Part shown: in pieces, positions 46,333 to 55,942 of the stretch
How the letters are laid out: each line of letters begins with the position of its first letter
Position numbering within the stretch: position 1 is the stretch's first letter
From: Flavobacterium tibetense
GTDB taxonomy: Bacteria > Bacteroidota > Bacteroidia > Flavobacteriales > Flavobacteriaceae
Direction of reading: 5' to 3'
DNA: 64,000 bases
Assembly: GCF_003293845.1 (NCBI RefSeq)
Contig: NZ_QLST01000012.1
Location: 1-64,000 of the forward strand
Position numbers and translations under genes: made by a program
Notes under the pieces: model-generated
The model's database searches: none
Told to the model about the DNA's origin: nothing
What the model saw: the letters and a program-made list of their open reading frames with translations, nothing else

Positions 46333-46354
46333 ACACGAATCTATTTTAAATAAT

Positions 46355-48901
46355 ATGGACGATAATTTTTCACCAAGAGTAAAAGATGTGATAACGTTTA
46401 GCAAAGAAGAAGCTTTACGATTGGGACATGATTTCATTGGTACAGAACACCTAATGTTAGGCCTTTTACGAGAAGGTCAAGGAAAAGCGATGGCTGTTCT
46501 AAATAATTTGGCTGTAGATTTTGAACACTTAAGACGAAAAGTTGAAATCATGAGTCCGCCAAATGCAACTGGTATCCAAAATAACGATAAACGCAATTTG
46601 CATTTAACACGTCAAGCAGAGAGAGCCTTAAAAACTACTTTTTTGGAAGCAAAATTGTATAACAGCTCCGAAATTAGCACCATTCATTTGTTGTTGTGTA
46701 TTCTTAGGAACGAAAATGACCCAACAACAAAATTACTAAACAAACTAAAAATTGATTACGAAATTGTAAAAGACCAATATACCGCTATGATAACAAACGA
46801 AGACGATTTTATAGAAAACTTGCCAAAAGCGGAGTCATTTGACGATTCTGATAGTGATGATGCAAAAGAAAGCGCATTTAACTCTCCACCTCCATCTGGA
46901 AGTAAGACTACCAAAAAATCTAAAACACCTGTATTAGATAATTTTGGTCGCGACTTAACAGAAATGGCTGAAGAAGGTAAATTAGACCCTGTGGTTGGTC
47001 GTGAAAAAGAAATTGAGCGTGTCTCTCAAATTCTAAGTAGAAGAAAGAAAAACAACCCACTATTAATTGGTGAACCTGGTGTTGGTAAATCTGCCATAGC
47101 GGAAGGTTTAGCTTTACGTATTGTTAAGAAAAAAGTATCTCGAATTTTATTCAACAAACGTGTAGTTACTTTAGACTTAGCCAGTTTAGTTGCTGGAACC
47201 AAATACCGCGGACAATTCGAAGAACGAATGAAAGCCGTGATGAACGAACTAGAAAAGAATGAAGACATCATTTTGTTCATCGACGAAATTCACACTATTG
47301 TTGGTGCTGGTGGCGCTACAGGATCATTAGATGCTTCAAACATGTTTAAGCCAGCTTTAGCTAGAGGTGAAATTCAATGTGTTGGTGCTACAACTTTAGA
47401 TGAATACCGTCAATATATTGAAAAAGATGGCGCTTTAGAAAGACGTTTTCAGAAAGTTATTGTGGAACCAACTACGGTTGAAGAAACGATTACTATTTTG
47501 AATAATATCAAGCCAAAATACGAAGATCACCACAATGTTATTTATACTCCAGAAGCTATTGAAGCTTGTGTGAAATTGACTAACCGTTACATGACGGATC
47601 GTTTTTTACCAGACAAAGCTATTGATGCATTGGATGAAGCAGGTTCAAGAGTTCACATAACCAATTTGGAAGTTCCAAAGCAAATATTAGAATTGGAACG
47701 CCAATTGGAAGAAGTTCGTGAGTTGAAAAATACCGTTGTTAAGAAACAAAAATACGAAGAAGCAGCTAAGTTACGCGATGATGAAAAACGTATCGAAAAA
47801 GATTTAGCGATTGCCCAAGAACAATGGGAAGAAGATGCTAAAAACAATAAAATCACCGTAACCGAAGATAATGTTGCTGACGTAGTTTCTATGATGACTG
47901 GAATTCCAGTAAATCGTATTGCACAAACTGAAAGTAATAAGTTAGCTCATCTACCTGAACTTATTAGAGGTAAGGTAATTGGACAAGACGAAGCAGTAAA
48001 TAAAATTGCTAAATCTATCCAAAGAAATCGTGCTGGATTAAAAGATCCAAATAAGCCAATTGGTTCATTTATTTTCTTGGGACAAACTGGTGTTGGTAAA
48101 ACCCAATTAGCTAAAGTGATTGCCAAAGAATTATTCGATTCTGAAGATGCTTTAGTACGAATCGACATGAGTGAATATATGGAAAAATTTGCAATTTCTC
48201 GTTTGGTGGGAGCGCCTCCAGGTTATGTGGGTTATGAAGAAGGCGGACAATTAACTGAAAAAGTTAGAAGAAAACCGTATTGTGTGGTTCTACTAGATGA
48301 AATCGAAAAAGCGCATCCTGATGTATTCAATATGATGTTACAAGTTTTGGATGACGGACATTTAACCGATAGTTTAGGTCGAAAAATCGATTTTAGAAAT
48401 ACCATTATCATTATGACTTCAAATGTAGGAGCACGTCAATTAAAGGATTTCGGTCAAGGTGTTGGATTTGGAACTGCTGCTAAAACGGCACAAGCAGACA
48501 CGCATTCGAAAGGAATTATTGAAAATGCCTTGAAAAAAGCATTTGCTCCAGAATTTTTGAACCGTATTGATGATGTAGTTGTTTTCAATGCACTTGAAAA
48601 AGAAGATATCGACAAAATTATTGATATTGAAATGGCTAAATTGTATGATCGAGTAAAAGATTTAGGATACGATTTAAGTTTGTCTGAAAAAGCAAAAGAT
48701 TACATAGCAGAAAAAGGATTTGACAGACAGTTTGGAGCGCGACCGTTAAAAAGAGCCATCCAAAAATATGTTGAAGATGCTTTAGCTGAAGAGATTATAG
48801 CCTCTAAGATTCATGAAGGTGATCAAATTTTTATGGATTTAGATGAAACGCTAGATGAACTGACAATAGACATCAAAAAAGCTGAAAAACCACGCTCCTA
48901 G
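46355..48901 (+). CDS. clpC: ATP-dependent Clp protease ATPase ClpC
   Basis: 848 residues from ATG 46355, AAA+ unfoldase that feeds ClpP. Clp_N repeats (about 1-145), D1 ATPase with GEPGVGKS near 238, UVR-type coiled-coil EEAAKLRDDEKRIEKD near 467, D2 ATPase with GQTGVGKT near 575, and the ClpP-docking GVGFG loop near 700. C-terminal Clp D2-small domain follows. I chose the ATG because MDDNFSPRVKDVITFSKEEA is the conserved N-terminus; an upstream GTG would add 17 unrelated residues and overlap the promoter. Confidence 0.96.
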   Translation: MDDNFSPRVKDVITFSKEEALRLGHDFIGTEHLMLGLLREGQGKAMAVLNNLAVDFEHLRRKVEIMSPPNATGIQNNDKRNLHLTRQAERALKTTFLEAKLYNSSEISTIHLLLCILRNENDPTTKLLNKLKIDYEIVKDQYTAMITNEDDFIENLPKAESFDDSDSDDAKESAFNSPPPSGSKTTKKSKTPVLDNFGRDLTEMAEEGKLDPVVGREKEIERVSQILSRRKKNNPLLIGEPGVGKSAIAEGLALRIVKKKVSRILFNKRVVTLDLASLVAGTKYRGQFEERMKAVMNELEKNEDIILFIDEIHTIVGAGGATGSLDASNMFKPALARGEIQCVGATTLDEYRQYIEKDGALERRFQKVIVEPTTVEETITILNNIKPKYEDHHNVIYTPEAIEACVKLTNRYMTDRFLPDKAIDALDEAGSRVHITNLEVPKQILELERQLEEVRELKNTVVKKQKYEEAAKLRDDEKRIEKDLAIAQEQWEEDAKNNKITVTEDNVADVVSMMTGIPVNRIAQTESNKLAHLPELIRGKVIGQDEAVNKIAKSIQRNRAGLKDPNKPIGSFIFLGQTGVGKTQLAKVIAKELFDSEDALVRIDMSEYMEKFAISRLVGAPPGYVGYEEGGQLTEKVRRKPYCVVLLDEIEKAHPDVFNMMLQVLDDGHLTDSLGRKIDFRNTIIIMTSNVGARQLKDFGQGVGFGTAAKTAQADTHSKGIIENALKKAFAPEFLNRIDDVVVFNALEKEDIDKIIDIEMAKLYDRVKDLGYDLSLSEKAKDYIAEKGFDRQFGARPLKRAIQKYVEDALAEEIIASKIHEGDQIFMDLDETLDELTIDIKKAEKPRS

Positions 48902-48911
48902 CGTGGTTTTT
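48885..48911 (+). terminator. Terminator overlapping the clpC stop codon
   Basis: Stem AAAAACCACGCT / AGCGTGGTTTTT with a CCT loop; the TAG stop (48899-48901) straddles the loop and right arm. Final codons of clpC therefore double as the terminator stem. Confidence 0.85.
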
Positions 48912-48966
48912 AATTTTATTTTTTTATTTGAAAAAAAGCAGTACTTTAGATTAAATTTTACAAAGA

Positions 48967-50334
48967 ATGAAAGACAAAGTTGTAGTAGGTAGTGAAGAAT
49001 GGTGCTCCTTTCCTACTCTAGGAATCCCAACAATTAAAGCAAGAGTTGATTCTGGAGCTAAAACTTCAGCATTACATGCAATTAATATTAAAAATTTTCA
49101 AAAAGATGGTCAAGAATGGGTGAAATTCGATATTAACCCAATTCAAAATAATGCTAAAACTGTAATTCATTGTGAAGCAGCTTTAGTAGACCAACGTGTG
49201 GTAAAGAGTTCAAGCGGCTTTAGAGAGCGTCGTTATGTGATTAGTACACAATTGGAAATTGGAGGAAAACGTTGGGAAGTTGAAGTAACTTTAACCAATC
49301 GAGATTCCATGGGTTTCCGTATGCTTTTGGGACGCGAAGCCATGTCTGGAAGAATTTTGGTTGATCCAGAACAAAAATACCTTTTAGGACAGCCGAGTAA
49401 CGAAAAACTAAAAGAATACTATTATACAGAAAGTTCCGAAAAAAAGGGTTTACGAATTGGCGTTTTAGCTAGTAACCCAGAATTATATAGCAACAAAAGA
49501 ATCATGGAAGCTGGCGAATTACGCGGTCATGAAATGCATTTCCTAAACCTAAAATACTGTTATATGAAACTGGATGCTGATAATCCAGAGATTCATTACC
49601 GTGGTGGAAAAATTTTAAGTGATTTTGACGCTGTAATTCCAAGAATTAGACCGAGTATGACGTATTACGGTTGTGCTTTAACGCGTCAATTTGAAGCCTT
49701 GAAAGTTTTCGCTTTGAATAATGCAGCTGCTATAAGTCAGTCTCGTGATAAATTATTTTCCTTGCAATTGCTTTTAAACAGTGGCGTTGATATTCCTACA
49801 ACTGGATTTGCCAATTCTCCATTAGATACAGACGATTTAATTAAGATGGTTGGTGGTTCGCCTTTAATTGTAAAATTACTGGAAGGAACACAAGGAAAGG
49901 GTGTTGTTTTGGCAGAAACTAAAAAAGCGGCTGAATCCGTAATTAATGCATTTAAAAGTCTGAATGCCAATATCTTGGTTCAGGAATTCATCAAAGAAGC
50001 AAACGGAAAAGATTTGCGTTTATTTGTTGTAGATGGAAAAGTAGTAGCAGCTATGCAAAGAGAAGCCGCTCCAGGTGAATTCAGAGCGAATATTCACATG
50101 GGTGGAACTGCATCAGTTGTGAAAGTAACCGCTGAAGAAAAACGAATTGCCATCAAAGCAGCAAAAGCGATGAATTTAAAAGTGGCTGGTGTTGATATCA
50201 TTCGTTCTTCAAAAGGACCATTGTTATTGGAAGTAAATTCTTCTCCAGGATTGGAAGGAATTGAGGGTGCAACTCAAAAAGATATTGCTGGTGAAATGAT
50301 TAAAGCTATTGAGAAACATTACAAATGGAAGTAG
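48967..50334 (+). CDS. rimK: RimK-type glutamate ligase fused to a zinc-protease-like (RimB) domain
   Basis: 455 residues. Residues 1 to about 150 match the retropepsin-like RimB/ATP-dependent zinc protease family ([32 protein letters not shown] with the DSGA active-site motif). Residues about 160-455 are an ATP-grasp RimK ([54 protein letters not shown]). RimK adds glutamates to ribosomal protein S6; RimB trims them. Separate genes in Pseudomonas are fused here, putting ligase and protease on one chain. A terminator overlaps the stop. Confidence 0.92.
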   Translation: MKDKVVVGSEEWCSFPTLGIPTIKARVDSGAKTSALHAINIKNFQKDGQEWVKFDINPIQNNAKTVIHCEAALVDQRVVKSSSGFRERRYVISTQLEIGGKRWEVEVTLTNRDSMGFRMLLGREAMSGRILVDPEQKYLLGQPSNEKLKEYYYTESSEKKGLRIGVLASNPELYSNKRIMEAGELRGHEMHFLNLKYCYMKLDADNPEIHYRGGKILSDFDAVIPRIRPSMTYYGCALTRQFEALKVFALNNAAAISQSRDKLFSLQLLLNSGVDIPTTGFANSPLDTDDLIKMVGGSPLIVKLLEGTQGKGVVLAETKKAAESVINAFKSLNANILVQEFIKEANGKDLRLFVVDGKVVAAMQREAAPGEFRANIHMGGTASVVKVTAEEKRIAIKAAKAMNLKVAGVDIIRSSKGPLLLEVNSSPGLEGIEGATQKDIAGEMIKAIEKHYKWK

Positions 50335-50356
50335 TTCTTTAATTAAGAACTACTTT
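50329..50356 (+). terminator. Terminator overlapping the rimK stop codon
   Basis: Stem AAGTAGTTCTT / AAGAACTACTT followed by TTTT; the TAG stop (50332-50334) is inside the left arm, as seen also for clpC. Confidence 0.8.
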
Positions 50357-50419
50357 TAAAATACTTATTTTTAAAATGAGCTTATAAATTTTGCAGTTTT
50401 ACCTTTAAATTAAAATAAA

Positions 50420-53149
50420 TTGACTGAATATCCAAAAGAAATTAAATTTAAATATCCTTGGAGAAAATATCAAAATAGAGTACTTAACGAATTAAAAAGT
50501 CATCTATCTGACGGACATCTACATGTAATTGCTCCTCCTGGTTCAGGAAAGACTATCTTGGGTCTCGAAGTTGCGATAAGACTTAATAAACCAACTTTAA
50601 TTCTAGCGCCTACAATTGCAATAAGAAATCAATGGATTCAGCGTTTTTGTGAACTATTTCTTGAAACCAACTTGACACCTGATTGGATTTCAAGAGACAT
50701 TCGAAATCCAAAATTTATGACTGTTGTCACATACCAAGGTCTTCATGCAGCTTGTAACAATTGGCGAATTGATGAAGAAGAAATTGAAAGTGAAGAAGAA
50801 GACTCAGAAGAAACAAACGGAAACGGAAGAGCAACAAATCCAAATCTTGACAACATTGTAAACGGACTAAAAGCGCAAAATATAAAAACGATTGTGGTTG
50901 ACGAAGCGCACCATTTAAAGAATGAATGGTGGCAAACATTAACAAAGGTTAAAGAAGAATTAGACCCGATAATTGTTGGATTGACAGCTACTCCTCCTTA
51001 TGATGTTACAGCTACAGAATGGCAACGTTATATTGATTTAAATGGACCTGTCGATACAGAAATTTCAGTTCCTGAACTGGTAATCGAAGGTGATTTGTGC
51101 CCACATCAAGATTATGTATATTTCACCTCACCAACTGAAAATGAAAACCAATCTATTGTTGATTTCAGACAAAAAATTGAAAAACTATTTCAGGAAATTA
51201 AAACTGATGAAACTATTATTAATGCGATAGAACAACATCCAATTTGGCAAAACCCAACAAAACAATTGGAATGGATTTATAATAATCTATCTTATTATTC
51301 GGCTTGCCTCATATTTTTAAAATCTAACAAAAAAGAAATTCCCGAAACTCATCTTGAAGTTATTGGTGATAAGAATTTGGGAATTCCAAAACTTAATTAC
51401 GAATGGATCGAAATATTACTAGATTTTTATCTCTATAAAGAAAAGGAACATTTTAAGATATTTGAAGAACATCAAATAACACTTGAAAACCGACTAAGAA
51501 GATACGGAGCCATTGAAAGAAAGCAAATCAATTTTTCGCATAATAAAAGAGTTACAGGGTTTTTGACTTCCAGTATAAGTAAACTAAACGGTATTAAAGA
51601 AATTGTTGATTTTGAATACAAAAATTTAGGCAATAGTTTACGTTTAGTTATTCTTTCCGACTTTATTCGAAAAGAGTTTTATATCAATGCTCTAGAAAAT
51701 AATCTTGAACTAAATAAAATTGGTGTTATTCCAATCTTTGAAAAATTAAGACGAGAAAACAAAGAGAACAAAAAGATTGCTGTTTTGACAGGTTCAATGA
51801 TAATGATTCCTGTAAGTGCTTATCCTGCTTTTGAAGTTAAAGCTGCGAAATACGGCATCACGCAAATCAATTCTTCCCTTGTTCCTTTTGATAACAATTA
51901 CATTCTAATAAATAAAACCGAGCAAATCAAACATGATATTGTTCATATTGTTACCCAAATATTCCAAAAAGGGGAAATTGAGGTATTAATTGGTACTAAA
52001 TCATTACTTGGAGAAGGTTGGGACGCTCCTGCAATCAATTCTTTAATCTTGGCAAGTTTTGTAGGTTCGTTTGTACTTTCCAATCAAATGCGTGGTAGGG
52101 CTATTAGAACACAAAATGGAAATAGCGAAAAAACAGGAAACATTTGGCATTTGGTATGTGTTGACCCTACTTCACCTTCAGGCGGAGACGATTTTGACTT
52201 GCTTAAAAGAAGATTTAGAAGTTTTGTTGGAGTTTCATTCAAAGAAGAACCCGGAATTGAAAACGGAATTGGCAGATTGAATTTACCCGAAAACATTCAT
52301 CATAAAGGAGAAGCCGAAAAGAAAAACAATGAAATGTTTGTCTACGCTGGTGATAGAGAAAATTTAAAACAGCGATGGAAAGAAGCATTAGCAACGGGTG
52401 TAAACCTTGTGGAAGAAATAAAAATTCCATTTCCTGAGGAGAGAGAATACAAAACAGTAAAGTCAATATACCTAAATAATACCATTAAGAACTTAATTAC
52501 TACGTTAGGGTTTTCAATAATGGGTTATTTAGAAGGAATTTTACAAAATTTTGGAAGGGTTATGAGAAATATAAAAACCTTGCAAGATTTCTATTTTTAT
52601 TTAACAGTTATTGGAATTGGTGGCGTATTATTTTTTGGAAGAAGAACCTTCAAAACAGCAAGACTTTATTTCAAATACAAAGATATTTCAAAAGATATTC
52701 AACAAATTGGTGATGCCTTATTAAATTCATTAATCAAAGCAGAAGTAATTCGTGGTGACAATTCAAAATTAAAAGTAGAAACATCAGTTGATGAATTTGG
52801 TGCTGTATATTGTCATTTAGAAGGAGGAACAACGTTTGATAAATCAACTTTTATTAATGCTTTACAAGAAATAATTGGACCAATTGAAAATCCTAGATAT
52901 GTGATTATTAGAAAAAATAAATTTCTACTCTTAATTCAACAAAAAGATTATCATTCTGTTCCAGAAATAATTGGAAAAAATAAAAAATCAGCGGAATATT
53001 TTAAATACCAATGGGATTATCTTGTGGGTGAGTGTGAATTAGTTTTTACTAGAACATTAAATGGAAGAAAACTTCTTTTAAAATCTAGAGTAAAATCATT
53101 ATCTTCACAATTTAATGATAAAATTGAACACGTAAATAAATGGAGATAA
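50420..53149 (+). CDS. Membrane-anchored SF2 (DEAD/DEAH, ResIII-like) helicase
   Basis: 909 residues from a TTG start (no ATG before residue about 100). Helicase core: Walker A APPGSGKT at 39-45, motif II VVDEAHH near 160, motif III GLTATPP near 188, motif V TKSLLGEGWDAPAIN near 535 and motif VI NQMRGRAIR near 555. An acidic stretch (EEEIESEEEDSEE) interrupts the N-terminal lobe near 116-130. Beyond the core, two hydrophobic helices (about 690-712 and 725-745) suggest membrane attachment, followed by a 160-residue C-terminal domain I do not recognise. Function unknown; a defence role is possible but has no genetic support here. Confidence 0.8.
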   Translation: MTEYPKEIKFKYPWRKYQNRVLNELKSHLSDGHLHVIAPPGSGKTILGLEVAIRLNKPTLILAPTIAIRNQWIQRFCELFLETNLTPDWISRDIRNPKFMTVVTYQGLHAACNNWRIDEEEIESEEEDSEETNGNGRATNPNLDNIVNGLKAQNIKTIVVDEAHHLKNEWWQTLTKVKEELDPIIVGLTATPPYDVTATEWQRYIDLNGPVDTEISVPELVIEGDLCPHQDYVYFTSPTENENQSIVDFRQKIEKLFQEIKTDETIINAIEQHPIWQNPTKQLEWIYNNLSYYSACLIFLKSNKKEIPETHLEVIGDKNLGIPKLNYEWIEILLDFYLYKEKEHFKIFEEHQITLENRLRRYGAIERKQINFSHNKRVTGFLTSSISKLNGIKEIVDFEYKNLGNSLRLVILSDFIRKEFYINALENNLELNKIGVIPIFEKLRRENKENKKIAVLTGSMIMIPVSAYPAFEVKAAKYGITQINSSLVPFDNNYILINKTEQIKHDIVHIVTQIFQKGEIEVLIGTKSLLGEGWDAPAINSLILASFVGSFVLSNQMRGRAIRTQNGNSEKTGNIWHLVCVDPTSPSGGDDFDLLKRRFRSFVGVSFKEEPGIENGIGRLNLPENIHHKGEAEKKNNEMFVYAGDRENLKQRWKEALATGVNLVEEIKIPFPEEREYKTVKSIYLNNTIKNLITTLGFSIMGYLEGILQNFGRVMRNIKTLQDFYFYLTVIGIGGVLFFGRRTFKTARLYFKYKDISKDIQQIGDALLNSLIKAEVIRGDNSKLKVETSVDEFGAVYCHLEGGTTFDKSTFINALQEIIGPIENPRYVIIRKNKFLLLIQQKDYHSVPEIIGKNKKSAEYFKYQWDYLVGECELVFTRTLNGRKLLLKSRVKSLSSQFNDKIEHVNKWR

Positions 53150-53153
53150 AACA

Positions 53154-53333
53154 ATGAAAAATCAATATAAATTACCTTTAATTTTATTCCTGATTGGAAT
53201 AATTTTGACCATTGTTGGTTCGCTTTTTAAATTGATGCATTGGCCAGGCGCTACCATCATATTAACTGTTGGGATGTTAACAGAAGTTGCGGCAATTATT
53301 ACGTTAATTGTTCTATTAATTAAACACAAATGA
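53154..53333 (+). CDS. GldL-like small membrane protein (KLMHWPGA motif)
   Basis: 59 residues, MKNQYKLPLILFLIGIILTI to start. Two hydrophobic helices flank the motif SLFKLMHWPGATI, the same KIMHWPGA turn found in the N-terminus of GldL, a type IX secretion motor component. The GldL coiled coil is absent. It follows the helicase at 4 bp and its TGA overlaps the next ATG (ATGA), so all three genes are likely an operon. Function unknown. Confidence 0.75.
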   Translation: MKNQYKLPLILFLIGIILTIVGSLFKLMHWPGATIILTVGMLTEVAAIITLIVLLIKHK

Positions 53334-53692
53334 TAATTTGGGTTAAAATACTTATTGTTGTAATTGCTCTTTTGCATTTGTATTTCCTTTGGTTAGAAAT
53401 GTTTGTTTGGACAACCAAAGCCAAAAAAGTATTTAGAAGTTTACCTGAAGATTTATTCGAAAAAACAAAAGTTTTAGCCGCCAATCAAGGATTATATAAC
53501 GGATTTTTAGCTGCTGGATTAATTTGGTCTGTGATAATTGCTGATGAAATTTGGAGTAAAAACATCGCTTTTTTCTTTTTAATATGCGTTGCAGTTGCTG
53601 GTTGTTATGGCTACTACTCTACTCAATCTAAAAAAATATTTTATGTGCAAGCTTTACCAGCTATCATTGCTTTGTTGAGTTTGTTATTTTAA
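53330..53692 (+). CDS. DUF1304 membrane protein
   Basis: 120 residues, four predicted helices. The QGLYNGFLAAGLIW segment and WLEMFVWTTKAKKVF opening are DUF1304 hallmarks. Role unknown (conserved inner-membrane protein). Translationally coupled to the GldL-like peptide by a 4-bp overlap. Confidence 0.85.
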   Translation: MIIWVKILIVVIALLHLYFLWLEMFVWTTKAKKVFRSLPEDLFEKTKVLAANQGLYNGFLAAGLIWSVIIADEIWSKNIAFFFLICVAVAGCYGYYSTQSKKIFYVQALPAIIALLSLLF

Positions 53693-53693
53693 C

Positions 53694-53728
53694 AAAAAAA
53701 GCTCAGACTAAGAATCTGAGCTTTTTTT
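53694..53728. terminator. Bidirectional terminator after the DUF1304 gene
   Basis: Stem AAAAAAAGCTCAGA / TCTGAGCTTTTTTT, loop CTAAGAA, between two convergent genes. Confidence 0.92.
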
Positions 53729-53780
53729 AAAATATCGTTATGAAAATCTAGAAGTAATAATCAGTTTTAGCCTTTAGTAT

Positions 53781-54242
53781 TTATTTCTTAATTATAACTA
53801 TAGCTTTATTTACAACGATATTCGGATTCTTTGTAGATTTCAAAATTCCTTTAAAAGTATATTTTCCATCTTCGGAGATTTTAAGCACTTCATTTTTTCC
53901 AGTAAAACTCCATTTTGTATTATCTCCAATAGTCGTTTTTATTTCTCCAATCGTTATATTTTTTTCAGTTGGGTCGAATTCAAGAATTGCAAAAGGTTTG
54001 TCATTTTTGTAGATTCTTAATCTGAATTGAAAAAATTCTTCTCCTGAATATTCAACGTCCATTTCGGACCAAAAAGAAATTTCTTCATCTTTTTTTAAAT
54101 TTAAAGTTGTTTCTTTTTCAAAAATATTTTCTTCACTTGTACTAACTCTATTTATTGGTAATCTAGCAATTTCTTCACCTGTAAATGATTCACAAGAAGT
54201 GATAAATAAATAAGAAATTAATAAAAATAATATTTTCTTCAT
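53781..54242 (-). CDS. Lipoprotein of unknown function
   Basis: 153 residues. Signal peptide with lipobox: MKKILFLLISYLFITSCES (Cys after FITS). The mature part is beta-rich: LNLKKDEEISFWSEMDVEY, FFQFRLRIYKNDKPFAIL, and a late KYTFKGILKS, suggesting a single beta-sandwich. Not assigned to a family. It precedes no partner and follows hutH by 33 bp, so co-transcription is possible. Confidence 0.65.
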   Translation of the reverse strand: MKKILFLLISYLFITSCESFTGEEIARLPINRVSTSEENIFEKETTLNLKKDEEISFWSEMDVEYSGEEFFQFRLRIYKNDKPFAILEFDPTEKNITIGEIKTTIGDNTKWSFTGKNEVLKISEDGKYTFKGILKSTKNPNIVVNKAIVIIKK

Positions 54243-54275
54243 ATTTTGTTTTTAAATATTACTGCAATTTTCTAA

Positions 54276-55778
54276 TTAATCCTCTAAATCTATTTGAAAA
54301 CTGTTTAAAAATAAAACTGATTTCTCGATATCATAATGCAAAATTCTGTCTTCCGACACAAAAGAAACTTCCTCTCTGTACGATTTTACAAAACTTTCTA
54401 GGAATTCACTCGACTGTAATGGTCTTCTGAATTCTAAGGCTTGAGAAGCGTTTAGTAGTTCAATCGCTAAAATACGTTCTAAGTTTTCAACAATTCGTAA
54501 CGTTTTCGTTGCAGCATTAGCTCCCATACTTACATGATCTTCTTGTCCGTTGCTCGAAACAATGCTATCAATGCTTGCTGGAGTTGCCAATTGTTTATTC
54601 TGACTCACAATACTAGCAGCTGTATATTGCGGAATCATAAAACCTGAATTCAAACCTGGATCATTCACTAAAAATGCCGGTAATTCTCTTAAACCTGAAA
54701 TTAATTGATAGGTTCTTCTTTCGGAAATATTACCTAATTCTGCCAATGCTATTCCAAGGAAATCCAATGCTAATGCTAAAGGTTGTCCGTGGAAATTTCC
54801 TCCAGAAATAATCAAATCTTCACCAACAAATATATTTGGATTATCCGTAACCGAATTAATTTCGGTACGAAAAACTTTTTTTACATAATCAATCGTATCT
54901 TTTGAAGCACCATGCACTTGCGGAATACAACGGAACGAATACGGATCTTGTACCTGTTTTTTCTCTTGTGCAATAATCTGACTTCCTTCTAATAAATCAC
55001 GCATTCTTTCAGCTGTAACCACTTGTCCTTTGTGCGGACGAATCAAATGAATTAAATCCGTAAATGGTTCAATTCTTCCATCAAATCCTTCCAAAGAAAT
55101 GGCACCAATAACATCTGCTAAATACGATAACTTTTCCGCTTTAATTAAGGAATAAACACCGTAAGCACTCATAAATTGGGTTCCATTTAACATGGCTAAA
55201 CCTTCTTTGGATTGTAAAACTATTGGTTCCCAACCCATTTTTTGTAATGCTTTTGAAGCCGGTTGACGAAAACCATCCATATAAACTTCTCCTTCACCAA
55301 GTAATGGCAACGATAAATGTGCCAAAGGAGCCAAATCACCCGAAGCACCTAATGAACCTAATGTATAAATTACGGGTAAAATGTCGTTGTTGTAAAAATC
55401 AATTAAACGCTCCACAGTTACTAATTGCACACCTGAATGTCCGTAACTTAGGGATTGGATTTTTAGTAATAACATGATTTTAACCACTTCAAGCGGCACT
55501 TCATCTCCTGTTCCACAAGCGTGTGATTTTACTAAGTTTTCTTGTAATTTAGATAAATTTTCATCCGAAATCTTTACATTGCATAAAGAACCAAAACCAG
55601 TATTAATACCATAAATAGGTTTGTCATTGGAAAGCATTTTGGCATCCAAATAGCTTCTGCATTTTACGATATTCACTTTTGCTTCTTCTGATAAAGCCAA
55701 CTTGTAATCGTTTGAAATTATGGTATTTATCGTTTCAATTGAAAGTAAATCAGAACTTATATAATGTGTATTTTCCAT
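54276..55778 (-). CDS. hutH: Histidine ammonia-lyase HutH
   Basis: First step of histidine degradation, giving urocanate and ammonia. 500 residues from the ATG at 55778 (MENTHYISSDLL), which matches the family; an in-frame ATG 16 codons upstream adds an unrelated leader. The MIO prosthetic group comes from Ala-Ser-Gly in GSLGASGDLAPLAH near 145, and GNFHGQPLALALD is the other signature. hutU and hutI are not adjacent. The histidine-synthesis operon is at the far left of the window. Confidence 0.95.
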   Translation of the reverse strand: MENTHYISSDLLSIETINTIISNDYKLALSEEAKVNIVKCRSYLDAKMLSNDKPIYGINTGFGSLCNVKISDENLSKLQENLVKSHACGTGDEVPLEVVKIMLLLKIQSLSYGHSGVQLVTVERLIDFYNNDILPVIYTLGSLGASGDLAPLAHLSLPLLGEGEVYMDGFRQPASKALQKMGWEPIVLQSKEGLAMLNGTQFMSAYGVYSLIKAEKLSYLADVIGAISLEGFDGRIEPFTDLIHLIRPHKGQVVTAERMRDLLEGSQIIAQEKKQVQDPYSFRCIPQVHGASKDTIDYVKKVFRTEINSVTDNPNIFVGEDLIISGGNFHGQPLALALDFLGIALAELGNISERRTYQLISGLRELPAFLVNDPGLNSGFMIPQYTAASIVSQNKQLATPASIDSIVSSNGQEDHVSMGANAATKTLRIVENLERILAIELLNASQALEFRRPLQSSEFLESFVKSYREEVSFVSEDRILHYDIEKSVLFLNSFQIDLED

Positions 55779-55942
55779 GGTAGTTTTTAAAACTTCAAAA
55801 TTCCGTAAACAATCGTTAAAATGCAAGTAATATTTGTATTAATATCAAAAAATAGAAATTTGCTAATAATTAGCTCGATTTCAATCTAAAATTTAAAGAA
55901 TTTTCAATAAATTAGCGACTTCAAATTTTACACACAAATACA

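Noticed and set aside
46304..46354. GTG start 17 codons upstream of clpC ATG
   Set aside because: The added residues have no counterpart in ClpC and would overlap the -33 TTG of the likely promoter.
55827..55942. Glycine riboswitch ahead of gcvT
   Set aside because: Region is AT-rich and lacks the tandem aptamer features; nothing structured is visible by eye.
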